From an uncultured Muribaculaceae bacterium (GTDB lineage Bacteria > Bacteroidota > Bacteroidia > Bacteroidales > Muribaculaceae): a stretch of DNA of 64,000 nt. The notes under the pieces are model-generated. The model searched no databases and had not been told where the DNA came from. It saw only the letters and a program-made list of their open reading frames with translations. The position numbers and the translations under genes were made by a program. The stretch is taken from assembly GCA_910584365.1 (NCBI GenBank), contig CAJUAF010000011.1, forward strand, positions 1-64,000, in the 5' to 3' direction. This document shows positions 10,378-18,610 of this stretch, one piece after another. The number at the start of each line of letters is the position of its first letter. Within the stretch, counting starts at the first letter, position 1.

Positions 10378-10497
10378 AAATATACTGGGGTGGGACAGGA
10401 GAGAGCCGGGGGCTGATTCTCAGAACCCGGCGAAGCCGGGTCGAAAAATTTTGAAAACCGATAAAAACAGGCTCAACAAAAAAAGCGCACCGATGGT

Positions 10498-10577
10498 ACG
10501 CTTCGTTTTATTTTTGCCTCACGTTTCGTTTTAATTTTCGCACCTTTCGTTCCGGGAGCGTTGCACGTTTCGTTTTG
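10498..10577 (+). repeat. Four phased CGTTTCGTTTT repeats: probable Mu-like prophage right end
   Basis: Related 12-13-base units ACGCTTCGTTTTA (10498), ACGTTTCGTTTTA (10521), ACCTTTCGTTCC (10542) and ACGTTTCGTTTTG (10565) are spaced 23, 21 and 23 bases apart, that is, on the same face of the helix. Transposase-binding sites at the ends of Mu-like phages are ~22-bp units containing CGTTTC/CGAAA cores in just this arrangement. The array lies 220 bases after the last phage gene, so the phage-host junction is probably within a few tens of bases of 10580. The exact terminal dinucleotide cannot be fixed without the empty site. Confidence 0.5.
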
Positions 10578-10581
10578 CGGA

Positions 10582-10839
10582 TTATAATAAACCCTCCGGA
10601 AAGGATTTCTCCCTTTGCGTCCGGGGACGTATGCTTATAATTTCCACCCGGTTTTTCTCCGGGTTTTCCACGACCGCCCCCATCTCCAGGCAGCGGTGCC
10701 TCGCATTGAACTCTCTCGCTTCCCGTATTGTCTCGGACTGAAACGACTTATTCGTTATTTGTCTTAACGCCAGCTAATTGAAGCGGTTGCCCCGTGGTGT
10801 TGTGTAAAATTTGCAGCATTTATATTGTGGTAATCGCAT
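10582..10839 (-). pseudogene. Broken small reading frame beside the prophage end
   Basis: On the minus strand an ATG at 10839 opens 21 codons, meets TAG at 10774-10776, and then the same frame stays open for 63 codons to a TAA at 10582-10584. The translation after the stop (LALRQITNKSF, then REAREFNARHRCLEMGAVV) has protein-like composition, and the amber codon could derive from CAG by one change. The 3' end falls exactly at the presumed phage junction, so it may be a host gene truncated by phage insertion and then decayed. I do not recognise the family, and it could be a chance frame. Confidence 0.3.
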
Positions 10840-10872
10840 CGGTTGAGTGCATTCTGTCAAATAATTATGTCG

Positions 10873-10881
10873 TAACTTTGC
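10873..10881 (+). promoter_or_regulatory. Promoter -7 box for HTH gene
   Basis: TAACTTTGC matches the Bacteroidetes -7 consensus TAnnTTTG. It implies a transcript start near 10888 and a leader of ~110 bases before the HTH gene. I see nothing coding in that leader. Confidence 0.5.
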
Positions 10882-10999
10882 ACCGTAATACAACTTTAAC
10901 CTAAACACGATTGATGCCGGCAACCTTTTGTATTGGCGGCGCGTTCGTCTTCATGATTCTAACCTCATAAGTATAACTTCATAATCCCCCTGTATTGTA

Positions 11000-11221
11000 A
11001 TGGAACCGATTGGCCAGCTCATAAAGGAAGAACTAACGGCCCAGGAACGCTCTGTCTCCTGGTTTGCCCGTAAACTGTGTATCGACCGGTCTAACGTGTA
11101 CCGGTTATTTCAGAAAAACAGTATCGACACATCCCTTCTGACACGCATTTCGCTCCTGCTGAATAAGGATTTTTTCATGATGCTGTCTGACAGCATGAGA
11201 AACAGGCGTAATTCGCAATAA
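11000..11221 (+). CDS. Small helix-turn-helix (XRE/Cro-like) regulator
   Basis: A 73-residue protein made almost entirely of one DNA-binding domain. The segment RSVSWFARKLCIDRSNVYRL gives the two HTH helices, followed by SIDTSLLTRISLLLNKDFF, the typical third and fourth helices of a short Bacteroidales XRE family. No effector domain or membrane segment. It sits between the prophage end and a giant lipoprotein gene in the same direction, and an 18-bp palindrome just after its stop lies upstream of that gene's promoter, which suggests it controls the lipoprotein gene, itself, or both. Its origin (host or phage remnant) cannot be decided here, but the family is common on Bacteroidales chromosomes. 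Confidence 0.8.
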   Translation: MEPIGQLIKEELTAQERSVSWFARKLCIDRSNVYRLFQKNSIDTSLLTRISLLLNKDFFMMLSDSMRNRRNSQ

Positions 11222-11224
11222 AGG

Positions 11225-11242
11225 TGTCGCAATTATGCGACA
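11225..11242 (+). promoter_or_regulatory. Palindromic operator or terminator candidate
   Basis: TGTCGCA-ATTA-TGCGACA is a perfect 7-bp inverted repeat, nested inside a further CGCAA/TTGCG pair. It starts 3 bases after the HTH stop and lies ~10-28 bases upstream of the -33 box of the next gene. It could be an operator for the HTH protein or a short attenuating hairpin. Confidence 0.4.
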
Positions 11243-11252
11243 TTGCGGGCGC

Positions 11253-11281
11253 TTTGATGAAAAACTTTTGCCGTAACTTTG
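11253..11281 (+). promoter_or_regulatory. Promoter of the giant lipoprotein gene
   Basis: TTTG at 11253-11256 and TAACTTTG at 11274-11281 with a 17-base spacer match the Bacteroidetes -33/-7 pair. The implied 5' untranslated leader is ~80 bases and A/T-rich up to the ATG at 11369. Confidence 0.65.
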
Positions 11282-11368
11282 TTGCGATATAAATTCGTCT
11301 GTGTTCTTAAACCTGATTATTATCCACAGCAACATCAAACTACTTATTTATAATTAATAAAAATTTCT

Positions 11369-14300
11369 ATGAACAAAGGTTTATTGAAAATCGCACTTCT
11401 TTCCGTTGTGTGCGCTTCGATGCCTGTCGCCTTCACTTCCTGTAAGGACTACGACGACGATATCGACCGCCTCAACAAGGAAGTTGCAGAGAACCGTTCT
11501 GCGATTGACAATATTTCGCAGAAGGTATCTCAGGGTGGTGTGATTACGTCTGTCGTACCTGCTGCTGATGGCAATGGAATTGTCATCACCGTAGAGAACA
11601 ACGGCCGGACTGAAAGCTTTACTATCAAGAATGGCGAAAACGGCAAGGACGCTACCGTCTGGACCATCGACGCCGACGGTTACTGGTGCGAGAACGGTGT
11701 CCGCACCTCCTACAAGGCTGTAGGCGAAAACGGCAAACCCGGTGCTGACGGCAAGCCCGGCGATTACTACAAGCCCAACGCAGAGGGTTACTTCGACCTC
11801 TACACCTGGGATGCCAGCAAGAAAGATTATGTTCTCTCCAAGAAGAACGCCATCAAATACGCCACCGGCGGCGACGGCAGCATCTCCGCTGTTGTTACAG
11901 CTAACGACGTATTCCTCTACGGTGTTGACGGAGCCAACGGCGTTATCGTTCTTGCAAAGACCGGCGCTCTCCGCTCCCTGGTCTTCAAGCCCGATTTCTA
12001 CTATCATGGTATCGAGGCTATGGACGCCGCTACATTCAAGTTCAACGCCCTCAAACTTAATCCCGTCAGCGCAGACGGCAAGAATGAGAAAGACGCTCCT
12101 ACGAAGGGTGGTGAAGTCAGCATGACTCCCGCACTGGTTGCCAACTACTATCTCAACCCCTCCAGCGCCAACATCGACAATATCTTCGACCTCAAGTTCA
12201 TCACCGAGGACCTCGAATATTCCCGCGCAGCCTCTTCGGTTACCGCCAACATCTTCGCCCGCGAGGCCAAGAACGGCATCCTGACCGTGAAGGCTAACCT
12301 CCAGGGTGACATCAAGGCTATCGCCGATGACGAAATGGTTACCGTACTGGCTCTCCAGGCCCGTCTCAACGAGAAGGCTGCCGCAACCGACACCGTAATC
12401 ACTTCCGATTACGCCGCTGTCAAGGCTTCCTACTATACCGACATCGACCTGTCCGTTCCCAAGGGTGCTTCCGGCGTTGTCCTCAACAATCCGGCCAAGC
12501 CCAACCACTGGTGGACAACCGCCCAGGAAGCTATCGAGGCTCCTGCCGCTCTCCAGATCGCATGGAACAACAGCGAAGGTCTTGATATCTCCAAGTACAT
12601 CCAGGCCGACTACACCAACGCCGACGGCAACCATATCGCATGGGCCAAGCCCGTTAACGAGTACGGCTTCAAGTATGAGTACGCTCTGGTAGGTTACACC
12701 GACGGTAACAACGCTACCTCCCAGTCCGCTCACGCTGCTCTCAACCCCGCCAACAACGCTATCGTCCGCGCTCAGATGCCGAAGGACGGTTATGCTCAGC
12801 CTTGGGGTGCTGCACAGAACCAGGCTACCCTGGGCCGTATGCCGCTGGTACGTGTCAGCCTCGTCGACACCGTTACAGCAAGCCGCCCCGTTGCAGCTGT
12901 CGCATACGTTAAGCTCGAAATCGTTCCTCCCGGCGATGTTGCTCCCGATGATGCCATCACTCCCGTTGACTTCCAGTGGGCTGACGGTTACACAGTAAAC
13001 TGCTCCGACGCTGCTAAGGAATTCAAACTGACCTGGTCGCAGGTTGAGGAGAAGATTCTTGCCGCTCTGAATATGTCGAAAGCCACTTTTGAGCGCAACT
13101 ACGACCTCCGTATGGCTGATGCCACCACCAATGAGGCCCAGCAGGTAACCGTTGCCGCCAACAAGACAATCTCCAACGCGACTGTCAAGTACGGTGTCGT
13201 TACCAAGAAGCCCGATCCCACTCTGCCCCAGGGTACTGAAGTTGTGATGTGGAGCATCCCCGCAAATGTTGTCTACGACTACTTCACCGGTTCCACCAAG
13301 CCCACCCAGATGGCCGTTACCGTAGTTTACGACGGTAAGCCCAATACCGCTTACGCCAACAACCACGTGACCATCACCCTCACCTGGGCTCCCAAACCTC
13401 TGAAGGTCAATCCCGCCGCTTCCGTTGACGACGCAAGCAAGATTGCCGAACTCTGGTTCTCCTACAACTCCGCTACTTCCGCTTCCAACGGTGGCAAGAA
13501 AGAGGAAACCCACCTCAACGTGGCTGTTCCCAACAACAACCTGACCGCCGCTGCCTGCACCTTCGTCAACAACCTGCTCTATCCCTTCGTAGGTAACCAG
13601 CACGTTGGTCTGACCGGTCTCGACACCAATGTCTACACCGACTATAAGACAACCAAGGACGGCTTCTCCTTCGCAGAGGTTGCCAACGCTCCCAAGGAAG
13701 TTACCGGTATGTCCGGCGCAACTTATGTCCTCAGCACCGACGGTACCAACCTGAAGGCTACTCTCAAGGGCACTGCTAAGACCGAGACTATCGCAGTCAT
13801 CGACAATTCCGACTACACCGTAACTTACCAGGAAGGTGACTTCGCTAAGGATGTCCTCAACTACCGCGGCGCTCAGCAGCTTGGTTTCGGCGAGACCCTC
13901 TCCGCCACTATCAAGGTTACCGCAGTCAACGGTTGCGACAAGCCCATCGCCCTGAGCAACGCTACTTACAACGTCCGCTTCCTCCGCCCGATCACTGTTA
14001 TCCAGAAGGATGTTCCCAGCCTGAAGGACGCAGTCGACAACGGTTCTTCCCTGGAAGTTGCCCAGAGCCTCGACTTCAAGGACTGGCGTAATATCTTCTT
14101 CACCGATGCCAACAAGTACCTCCAGTACTACGGCGTGGAAGGTGTGGTTGTAGGTATCGTCAACCCCGCTACCGGCTCTGTTGAAGAGGCTACCGGCGAC
14201 ATCACCGAATATGTCACCACCGACCTCAACGGCGGAACCCTCGGCAAGACCAACCTCTCGCAGGTTCTTCCCAAGATCCGTCTGACCTACACTCAGTCTG

Positions 14301-14461
14301 CTGCCATGTCGCTGACCAGCATCGGTACCCTGACTTACCGCAACGGCGGCAACGTCCTTGGCTATGCCTTCAACATCCAGGTTCCCTTCGTAGTTAAGTA
14401 CAAGTGGGGCTATGTTGAGTGCTACATGACAATCAAGATTGACCCGACTATCGGCCAGTAA
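11369..14461 (+). CDS. Very large surface lipoprotein with N-terminal coiled coil, probably highly expressed
   Basis: A 1,030-residue protein. The signal peptide ends in a lipobox (VAFTSCKDYDD, Cys at residue 25), then comes a short coiled coil (DIDRLNKEVAENRSAIDNI) and a Gly/Asp-rich segment with collagen-like phrases (GENGKPGADGKPGDYYK), the layout of DUF4988-type Bacteroidales surface lipoproteins. The acidic residues after the Cys resemble a surface-export signal. The rest is beta-rich with no enzyme motif I recognise. Codon use is strongly skewed to C-ending and GCT/GGT/CGT codons, like the mdh and nifJ genes in this window and unlike most neighbours, which points to very high expression. 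A major cell-surface or S-layer-like role is possible but unproven. The next gene encodes a small lipoprotein and may be co-transcribed. Confidence 0.75.
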   Translation: MNKGLLKIALLSVVCASMPVAFTSCKDYDDDIDRLNKEVAENRSAIDNISQKVSQGGVITSVVPAADGNGIVITVENNGRTESFTIKNGENGKDATVWTIDADGYWCENGVRTSYKAVGENGKPGADGKPGDYYKPNAEGYFDLYTWDASKKDYVLSKKNAIKYATGGDGSISAVVTANDVFLYGVDGANGVIVLAKTGALRSLVFKPDFYYHGIEAMDAATFKFNALKLNPVSADGKNEKDAPTKGGEVSMTPALVANYYLNPSSANIDNIFDLKFITEDLEYSRAASSVTANIFAREAKNGILTVKANLQGDIKAIADDEMVTVLALQARLNEKAAATDTVITSDYAAVKASYYTDIDLSVPKGASGVVLNNPAKPNHWWTTAQEAIEAPAALQIAWNNSEGLDISKYIQADYTNADGNHIAWAKPVNEYGFKYEYALVGYTDGNNATSQSAHAALNPANNAIVRAQMPKDGYAQPWGAAQNQATLGRMPLVRVSLVDTVTASRPVAAVAYVKLEIVPPGDVAPDDAITPVDFQWADGYTVNCSDAAKEFKLTWSQVEEKILAALNMSKATFERNYDLRMADATTNEAQQVTVAANKTISNATVKYGVVTKKPDPTLPQGTEVVMWSIPANVVYDYFTGSTKPTQMAVTVVYDGKPNTAYANNHVTITLTWAPKPLKVNPAASVDDASKIAELWFSYNSATSASNGGKKEETHLNVAVPNNNLTAAACTFVNNLLYPFVGNQHVGLTGLDTNVYTDYKTTKDGFSFAEVANAPKEVTGMSGATYVLSTDGTNLKATLKGTAKTETIAVIDNSDYTVTYQEGDFAKDVLNYRGAQQLGFGETLSATIKVTAVNGCDKPIALSNATYNVRFLRPITVIQKDVPSLKDAVDNGSSLEVAQSLDFKDWRNIFFTDANKYLQYYGVEGVVVGIVNPATGSVEEATGDITEYVTTDLNGGTLGKTNLSQVLPKIRLTYTQSAAMSLTSIGTLTYRNGGNVLGYAFNIQVPFVVKYKWGYVECYMTIKIDPTIGQ

Positions 14462-14542
14462 TCTGACATCCCCTTGTTAATTCAATAAATCAGCGGGGGC
14501 AGGGGCGTGGTTACGTCCCTGTCCCTCTTTTTAAAGACTGAG

Positions 14543-15052
14543 ATGAAAAAACTTCTGTATGCATTTGTATTGATGGGGGTGATCGTGGTCTCCCTGAGTT
14601 CATGTAAAGGCAAACAGTCCGACGCCACCGAAACCCTCCCCGCCGAGAACGGCATGGTACTTACCGCCCAGGACACGACAATCACCCGCGGACTGGTCAC
14701 TACGTTCATGGACCGTATTGTCGCCGGTGACAAGGGAGCGGCCTCGCAGCTCCTCTATACCGTTGATTTCGACGATGAGAACGGTGAACCTTACCCCATG
14801 ACCGAGCAGCAGCTCGCCGAAATGGACGATATGCTTTCCCTGCCTGTGACCGGCTACGAGATTGCCGACTGTGTTTTCGATACTCCGGAAAGCAACGAAA
14901 TCCGGTGCCGCGTGTTCATCAACGACCGAATTTCCACCAACTGGTATTTCAAGCCGGTACGTTATCTCGGTACCTGGTACCTCTGCATCAAGGACTCAGC
15001 CCAGGGTGACCGTTCCCTCTCGGCCGAACCTCCCGCCGAGGTGGCCCGCTGA
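14543..15052 (+). CDS. Small lipoprotein, unknown function
   Basis: A 169-residue protein. The start is placed at ATGAAAAAACTTCTG (14543), which gives a clean signal peptide and lipobox (VVSLSSCKG); the in-frame ATG at 14507 would add a 12-residue tail before it. The mature part has an NTF2-like feel: helix TRGLVTTFMDRIVAGDKGAA, then strands ending in RYLGTWYLCIKD, as in DUF4878-like lipoproteins. It lies 81 bases after the giant lipoprotein and is followed by a strong hairpin, so the two may form one unit. Function unknown. Confidence 0.7.
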   Translation: MKKLLYAFVLMGVIVVSLSSCKGKQSDATETLPAENGMVLTAQDTTITRGLVTTFMDRIVAGDKGAASQLLYTVDFDDENGEPYPMTEQQLAEMDDMLSLPVTGYEIADCVFDTPESNEIRCRVFINDRISTNWYFKPVRYLGTWYLCIKDSAQGDRSLSAEPPAEVAR

Positions 15053-15108
15053 ACTCCCTGCGCGGTCCCCGCGTCCTGTACAACCCTCTAATTCCCTTCT
15101 ATACACCT

Positions 15109-15165
15109 GGCCTCCTGCCTCAGGACAGCCTTCATGGCTTACCCCTGACACAGGAGGCCTATTTT
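15109..15165 (+). terminator. Terminator after small lipoprotein gene
   Basis: GGCCTCCTG (15109-15117) pairs perfectly with CAGGAGGCC (15151-15159), with TATTTT after it. It closes the lipoprotein unit. Confidence 0.7.
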
Positions 15166-15424
15166 ATGACTTCCTGTAATATAAATAAATGGCAGCGTGA
15201 AAAAGAGAATCGTTAGCGTTGCAATTGGAAGACTGGAATATGATAATCCGCTATAAAAAAGAACCGAATAGGACGTTTTACAGAGGAATAACGTCTTATG
15301 TCTTGTTTTTCAGACTATCGGAGAGAATGGTTCTAAGGGTCTGGAAAAAGAAAGGTGAATAAAACAGACAGGCCGCCGGCAGCATGGACTGTCGGCGGCC
15401 TGGATTATTCAGGGAGTAGGGGGA
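15166..15424. other. Non-coding stretch with amylase terminator
   Basis: No gene is seen here. CAGGCCGCCGGCAG (15369-15382) pairs with CTGTCGGCGGCCTG (15389-15402) with one wobble around a 6-base loop. In the minus direction it is followed by TCTGTTTTATT, so it is the intrinsic terminator of the alpha-amylase gene. The rest is A/T-rich with no recognised signal. Confidence 0.6.
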
Positions 15425-18307
15425 TTAGCGGACGAGGACGCGGGTGGTCTGGCCGGAGATGTTGACCAGGTAGACACCGGCGGTCAGGGGGAGGGAAAGG
15501 GTAGAGGAGGGGGTGCCGGTGTAGTAGAGTTTACCGTCGGCGCCGGCTACCATCACGGACTGGCCGTCGAGACCGTTTACGCGGAGTTCGCCGTCAAGAC
15601 CGAGGACTTCAGGAGCGGCGGCTGCCTCGATGGTGCTGACAGCCGAGGAATTTACTTTGCCGATGCGGGCGAAACCGCAGGTGAAGATATCCTTGTCTTC
15701 CTTCTCGGCGGAGGAGGAGGGGTCTTTGGAGTAGTTGTCCTTTACGTGGTCGAAGCAGGTGGGATCGTATGGGGTGGAGCCGATGGCGCCCTGGCCGTAG
15801 GTGTCGACGATGAGTACGCCGATACCGTTGTCCTTGATGTAGCTTTCGGTTACGCCGAGGGTCGACAGCGGGAAGGTATATTCATAGAAGGTGTGGGCCG
15901 AGGTGGCGATTTCGTTCATGAGGTCAACGAAACCGGTTTCACCTTTGAGGAGTTCGGGGTCGAATCCGAATTCTTTCTGTCCCCAGATATTCTTGATGGA
16001 GGGGAGCAGCCCGTCGGCATAGCCGTACTTGATGCCGTGGTTGGAGATATTGCTGGCGGGATCCTTGTAGTCGAGCTTGCCGTTTGCGTTGGGTTTGAAG
16101 AAACCGGGAGTTCCGACGCCGGGCTTGGTGCTTGCCAGGAAGAAAGCGTCGGCACCGTTATTGAAGAGGTTGTACTGGCCGTCGCTGTCCCAGACGGTAT
16201 TGCCGTCCACGAGAGTACCGTCCACGCTCTTGTTGGGGTCGAGATCGAATACAACCATCAGTCGGCCGTCCATGTTGTAGGGCTTGGACTCTCCGGGCTG
16301 TTTTCCTTCGCCGTAGAGGTCCCAGATGGTGTAGACATACTGTACGCCGAGGTAGAGATTCTGGGCATCGTATGCCGCATATACGGCATAGGAGTCGATG
16401 ATGGGACGTTCATGGAAGCCCTTCATGGCCTGGGCCACGTCGCGGGCCACGCCCTGGGCGATAAGGTCGGTTGACTTCCAGTTGCTGAGGGCGTTCGATG
16501 CGGGGTGTCCCGAAGTACTGATGGTGCGGTTGGAGCCGAACTGTCCGTTGGGGTTCACCTGATAGTAGCTTCCGCCCGGCTGGGGAGTGGGATCAGGATC
16601 GGGGTCCGGATCGGGGTCCGGATCGGGATCGGGATCCGGGTCAGGGTTGGGATTGTTGCCCTGGTAAACACCCTGGTCGGTGACGGCACCCTTGCTGCCG
16701 CCTGCACCTTTGTAGAGGTGCTTGTTGACGGGAGCGCCGTTGACGTCTGCGGTCTGATTGTTGTCGCCCGAGCCGGAGCCGTCGCAGAAGAGGAAGCCTT
16801 TCAGTCCGGAGGGATCGGAGGGGAAGGTATATTTCCAGATGTTGCCCTCGACTTTGGTCATGGCTACGCCGGGCCATTCAGTGTTGGGGGCGCTCCAGTA
16901 GTGGATGTTCACGTTGCTCCAGCTTGTCACGGAGTTGTCGTAGTAGATGGTGAAGTCGCCGGGCTGGGGATCGGGATCAGGATCAGGGTTCGGGTTGGGG
17001 TTGTCGCCGTCGTTGTAGATGACGGCCACGCCGGAGGCACCGACATTACCGGAAATCGTGGAAGCGGTCACGGTGAAGGTTCCGCCGCTGACGCGGTCGG
17101 TGTATGTTCCGGCCGGGCAGTAGCCGCCGCCGTTGGCCACGGAAACATTGCCGCTACCTTTCATCACGATTACGGCCCCGCCGTTCTGACGGGTTACGGA
17201 GCAGGCGTTGCCGTTGGTCTCGAACCAGTCTTTCTTGCCTGTCATCGCGTTGCGGAACTTGTTGACCTCGGCGATATGTTTGGCCTTGAAGGCTGTGGAG
17301 CCTTTTCCAACCTTGATATTGTTGAATCCGCGGGCATTGGGACGAGCAAGATAGAGGGCTGTTGCGCCGTTGCGGGAGGCGAAGGCGCAGTAGGCGCGGT
17401 CGATGACAGACTGATCCACGTTAGATGACCAGTCGTCGTTTGAGTAAGTGTCATGGCTTTCGCCCCAGTAGACAACCTTGGTGTCGGGGAGACTCTGGTT
17501 TACTACCCAGTCACCCCCGTAGCCCATGGGAATGCCTCCGTTGTCTTTGGCGGCTCCGTTGGAATATTTGTTGTCGGTCACCGACATATAGTTGGCATAT
17601 TCCTTGATGATGCCGGGATTGGGACCGGGGGCGTCAAGGATTTCACCGTAGTGCCATACTCCGGGTACGGAAGTCACTTCGCTCCAGAAATTGCAACTTT
17701 CGGAGGGGAGGCCGATATGCTTGGCTGCATCCCAGCGGATACCTTTCACTCCGCATCCGGCCAGGGTCTGCACGTAGGCTTTGGCGCGGGCGATAACCTG
17801 GGCATCTTCCGAATTGACGTCGCCGTAGTCGCCGAGCTGACCGTGGGTGATTGAATAGCGGTCGCCGTAGTTGATGCCGCCGTTCCAGCGTATGCGGCCG
17901 CTGACGTCCCACCATGTGTCATGGTAACCGGCGGTCTTGTCGACATGATTTGCAACGACATCCACGATTACCTTGATGCCGTATTTATCAGCTTCCTGAC
18001 AGAGGGATTTCAGATCAGCTTCCGAACCCATACCCGAGGATTTGAAGGCAAGGTCGTAAGGGCGGTACAGGTCATGCCAGGGGGAACCTACGTTGACATC
18101 GCCGCGCTGAAGCGGAGACAGCTGTACGGAACCGAAACCGGCTGCCGCGATATTGGGCAGCTCTTCTTTGACCTGTGCCATTGTCCAGTTGAAGCAATGC
18201 AGGATGTTACCCTCCTGTATTCCTGCGGGAATACCGTAGTCGGCAGACCACGCGTTGGGGAGGGCGGCAAACGCCAGCAACAACGACGCGAAGAATTTTT
18301 TCTTCAT
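15425..18307 (-). CDS. Secreted multidomain alpha-amylase (GH13)
   Basis: A 960-residue protein with a signal peptide (MKKKFFASLLLAFAALPNAWSA). The GH13 barrel fills about residues 25-400 with all four conserved regions: DVVANH (116-121), GIRWDAAKH (nucleophile Asp193), YGEILD (acid/base Glu222) and GESHDT (Asp286). After a Pro-Asp linker comes a CBM26-like starch-binding module (about 450-545, with aromatic residues in NVNIHYWSAPNTEWPG). A long DPDPDP linker leads to a CBM9/DOMON-like domain (about 580-900) and a C-terminal sorting-type tail ending AGVYLVNISGQTTRVLVR. It should hydrolyse alpha-1,4 links of starch or glycogen outside the cytoplasm or at the surface. No susC/susD genes adjoin it, so it stands alone. 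A near-consensus -7 element (TAATTTTAC on the minus strand) lies about 65 bases upstream. Confidence 0.92.
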   Translation of the reverse strand: MKKKFFASLLLAFAALPNAWSADYGIPAGIQEGNILHCFNWTMAQVKEELPNIAAAGFGSVQLSPLQRGDVNVGSPWHDLYRPYDLAFKSSGMGSEADLKSLCQEADKYGIKVIVDVVANHVDKTAGYHDTWWDVSGRIRWNGGINYGDRYSITHGQLGDYGDVNSEDAQVIARAKAYVQTLAGCGVKGIRWDAAKHIGLPSESCNFWSEVTSVPGVWHYGEILDAPGPNPGIIKEYANYMSVTDNKYSNGAAKDNGGIPMGYGGDWVVNQSLPDTKVVYWGESHDTYSNDDWSSNVDQSVIDRAYCAFASRNGATALYLARPNARGFNNIKVGKGSTAFKAKHIAEVNKFRNAMTGKKDWFETNGNACSVTRQNGGAVIVMKGSGNVSVANGGGYCPAGTYTDRVSGGTFTVTASTISGNVGASGVAVIYNDGDNPNPNPDPDPDPQPGDFTIYYDNSVTSWSNVNIHYWSAPNTEWPGVAMTKVEGNIWKYTFPSDPSGLKGFLFCDGSGSGDNNQTADVNGAPVNKHLYKGAGGSKGAVTDQGVYQGNNPNPDPDPDPDPDPDPDPDPDPTPQPGGSYYQVNPNGQFGSNRTISTSGHPASNALSNWKSTDLIAQGVARDVAQAMKGFHERPIIDSYAVYAAYDAQNLYLGVQYVYTIWDLYGEGKQPGESKPYNMDGRLMVVFDLDPNKSVDGTLVDGNTVWDSDGQYNLFNNGADAFFLASTKPGVGTPGFFKPNANGKLDYKDPASNISNHGIKYGYADGLLPSIKNIWGQKEFGFDPELLKGETGFVDLMNEIATSAHTFYEYTFPLSTLGVTESYIKDNGIGVLIVDTYGQGAIGSTPYDPTCFDHVKDNYSKDPSSSAEKEDKDIFTCGFARIGKVNSSAVSTIEAAAAPEVLGLDGELRVNGLDGQSVMVAGADGKLYYTGTPSSTLSLPLTAGVYLVNISGQTTRVLVR
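16581..16655 (-). repeat. Hexanucleotide GGATCN-type repeat encoding a DPDPDP linker
   Basis: Tandem near-identical 6-base units (GGATCG/GGGTCC variants on the plus strand) encode alternating Asp-Pro between the starch-binding module and the C-terminal domain of the amylase. A shorter related tract is at about 16965-17010. Such tracts change length by slippage in multiples of two residues without breaking the frame. Confidence 0.75.
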
Positions 18308-18610
18308 GGTGATTAAAAAAGTAGAAAAGATGAATAAGTAAGATATGTATGCGCCCTTTAAGGCCAGGGCTATAATATGGCGTAAAATTACTACATATTT
18401 TCCATCCTGCCAAATCTTTCCGTTATTTCTTGAAAAAACCGTCTGACAAGACTTCCTTATGCCAATGCTCAGGCCACATCAGGGGGAAGAGGGTGTGTCA
18501 TACGGACGCAAAATAAGGCGATATGCCAAATTTTATTTTTTGACATATCGCCTTCAGATGGCAGGAGACTGCGGACTCCTGTATGACTTGCCGTAAACAA
18601 CACCGGGAGA
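18308..18610. other. Intergenic region between amylase and GadC-like genes
   Basis: No gene seen. It holds the upstream region of the amylase gene (minus-strand TAATTTTAC near 18373) and, closer to 18611, the terminator hairpin of the antiporter gene. The remainder has no recognised signal. Confidence 0.5.
18515..18554 (-). terminator. Terminator of the GadC-like gene, REP-like palindrome
   Basis: AAGGCGATATG (18515-18525) and CATATCGCCTT (18544-18554) form a perfect 11-bp stem with an A/T-rich loop. On the minus strand it is followed by ATTTT. The arms resemble those of the hairpin at 31418-31459. Confidence 0.65.

Noticed and set aside
10280..11000. Search for a DGR template repeat or reverse transcriptase after the fibre gene
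   Set aside because: No near-repeat of the lectin end and no YxDD-type frame is found on either strand.
11381..13603. 740-codon open frame opposite the giant lipoprotein gene
   Set aside because: Long antisense frames here follow from the C-ending codon bias of the real gene. It has no start context, and its Gly/Val/Leu-rich composition reflects reversed codons.
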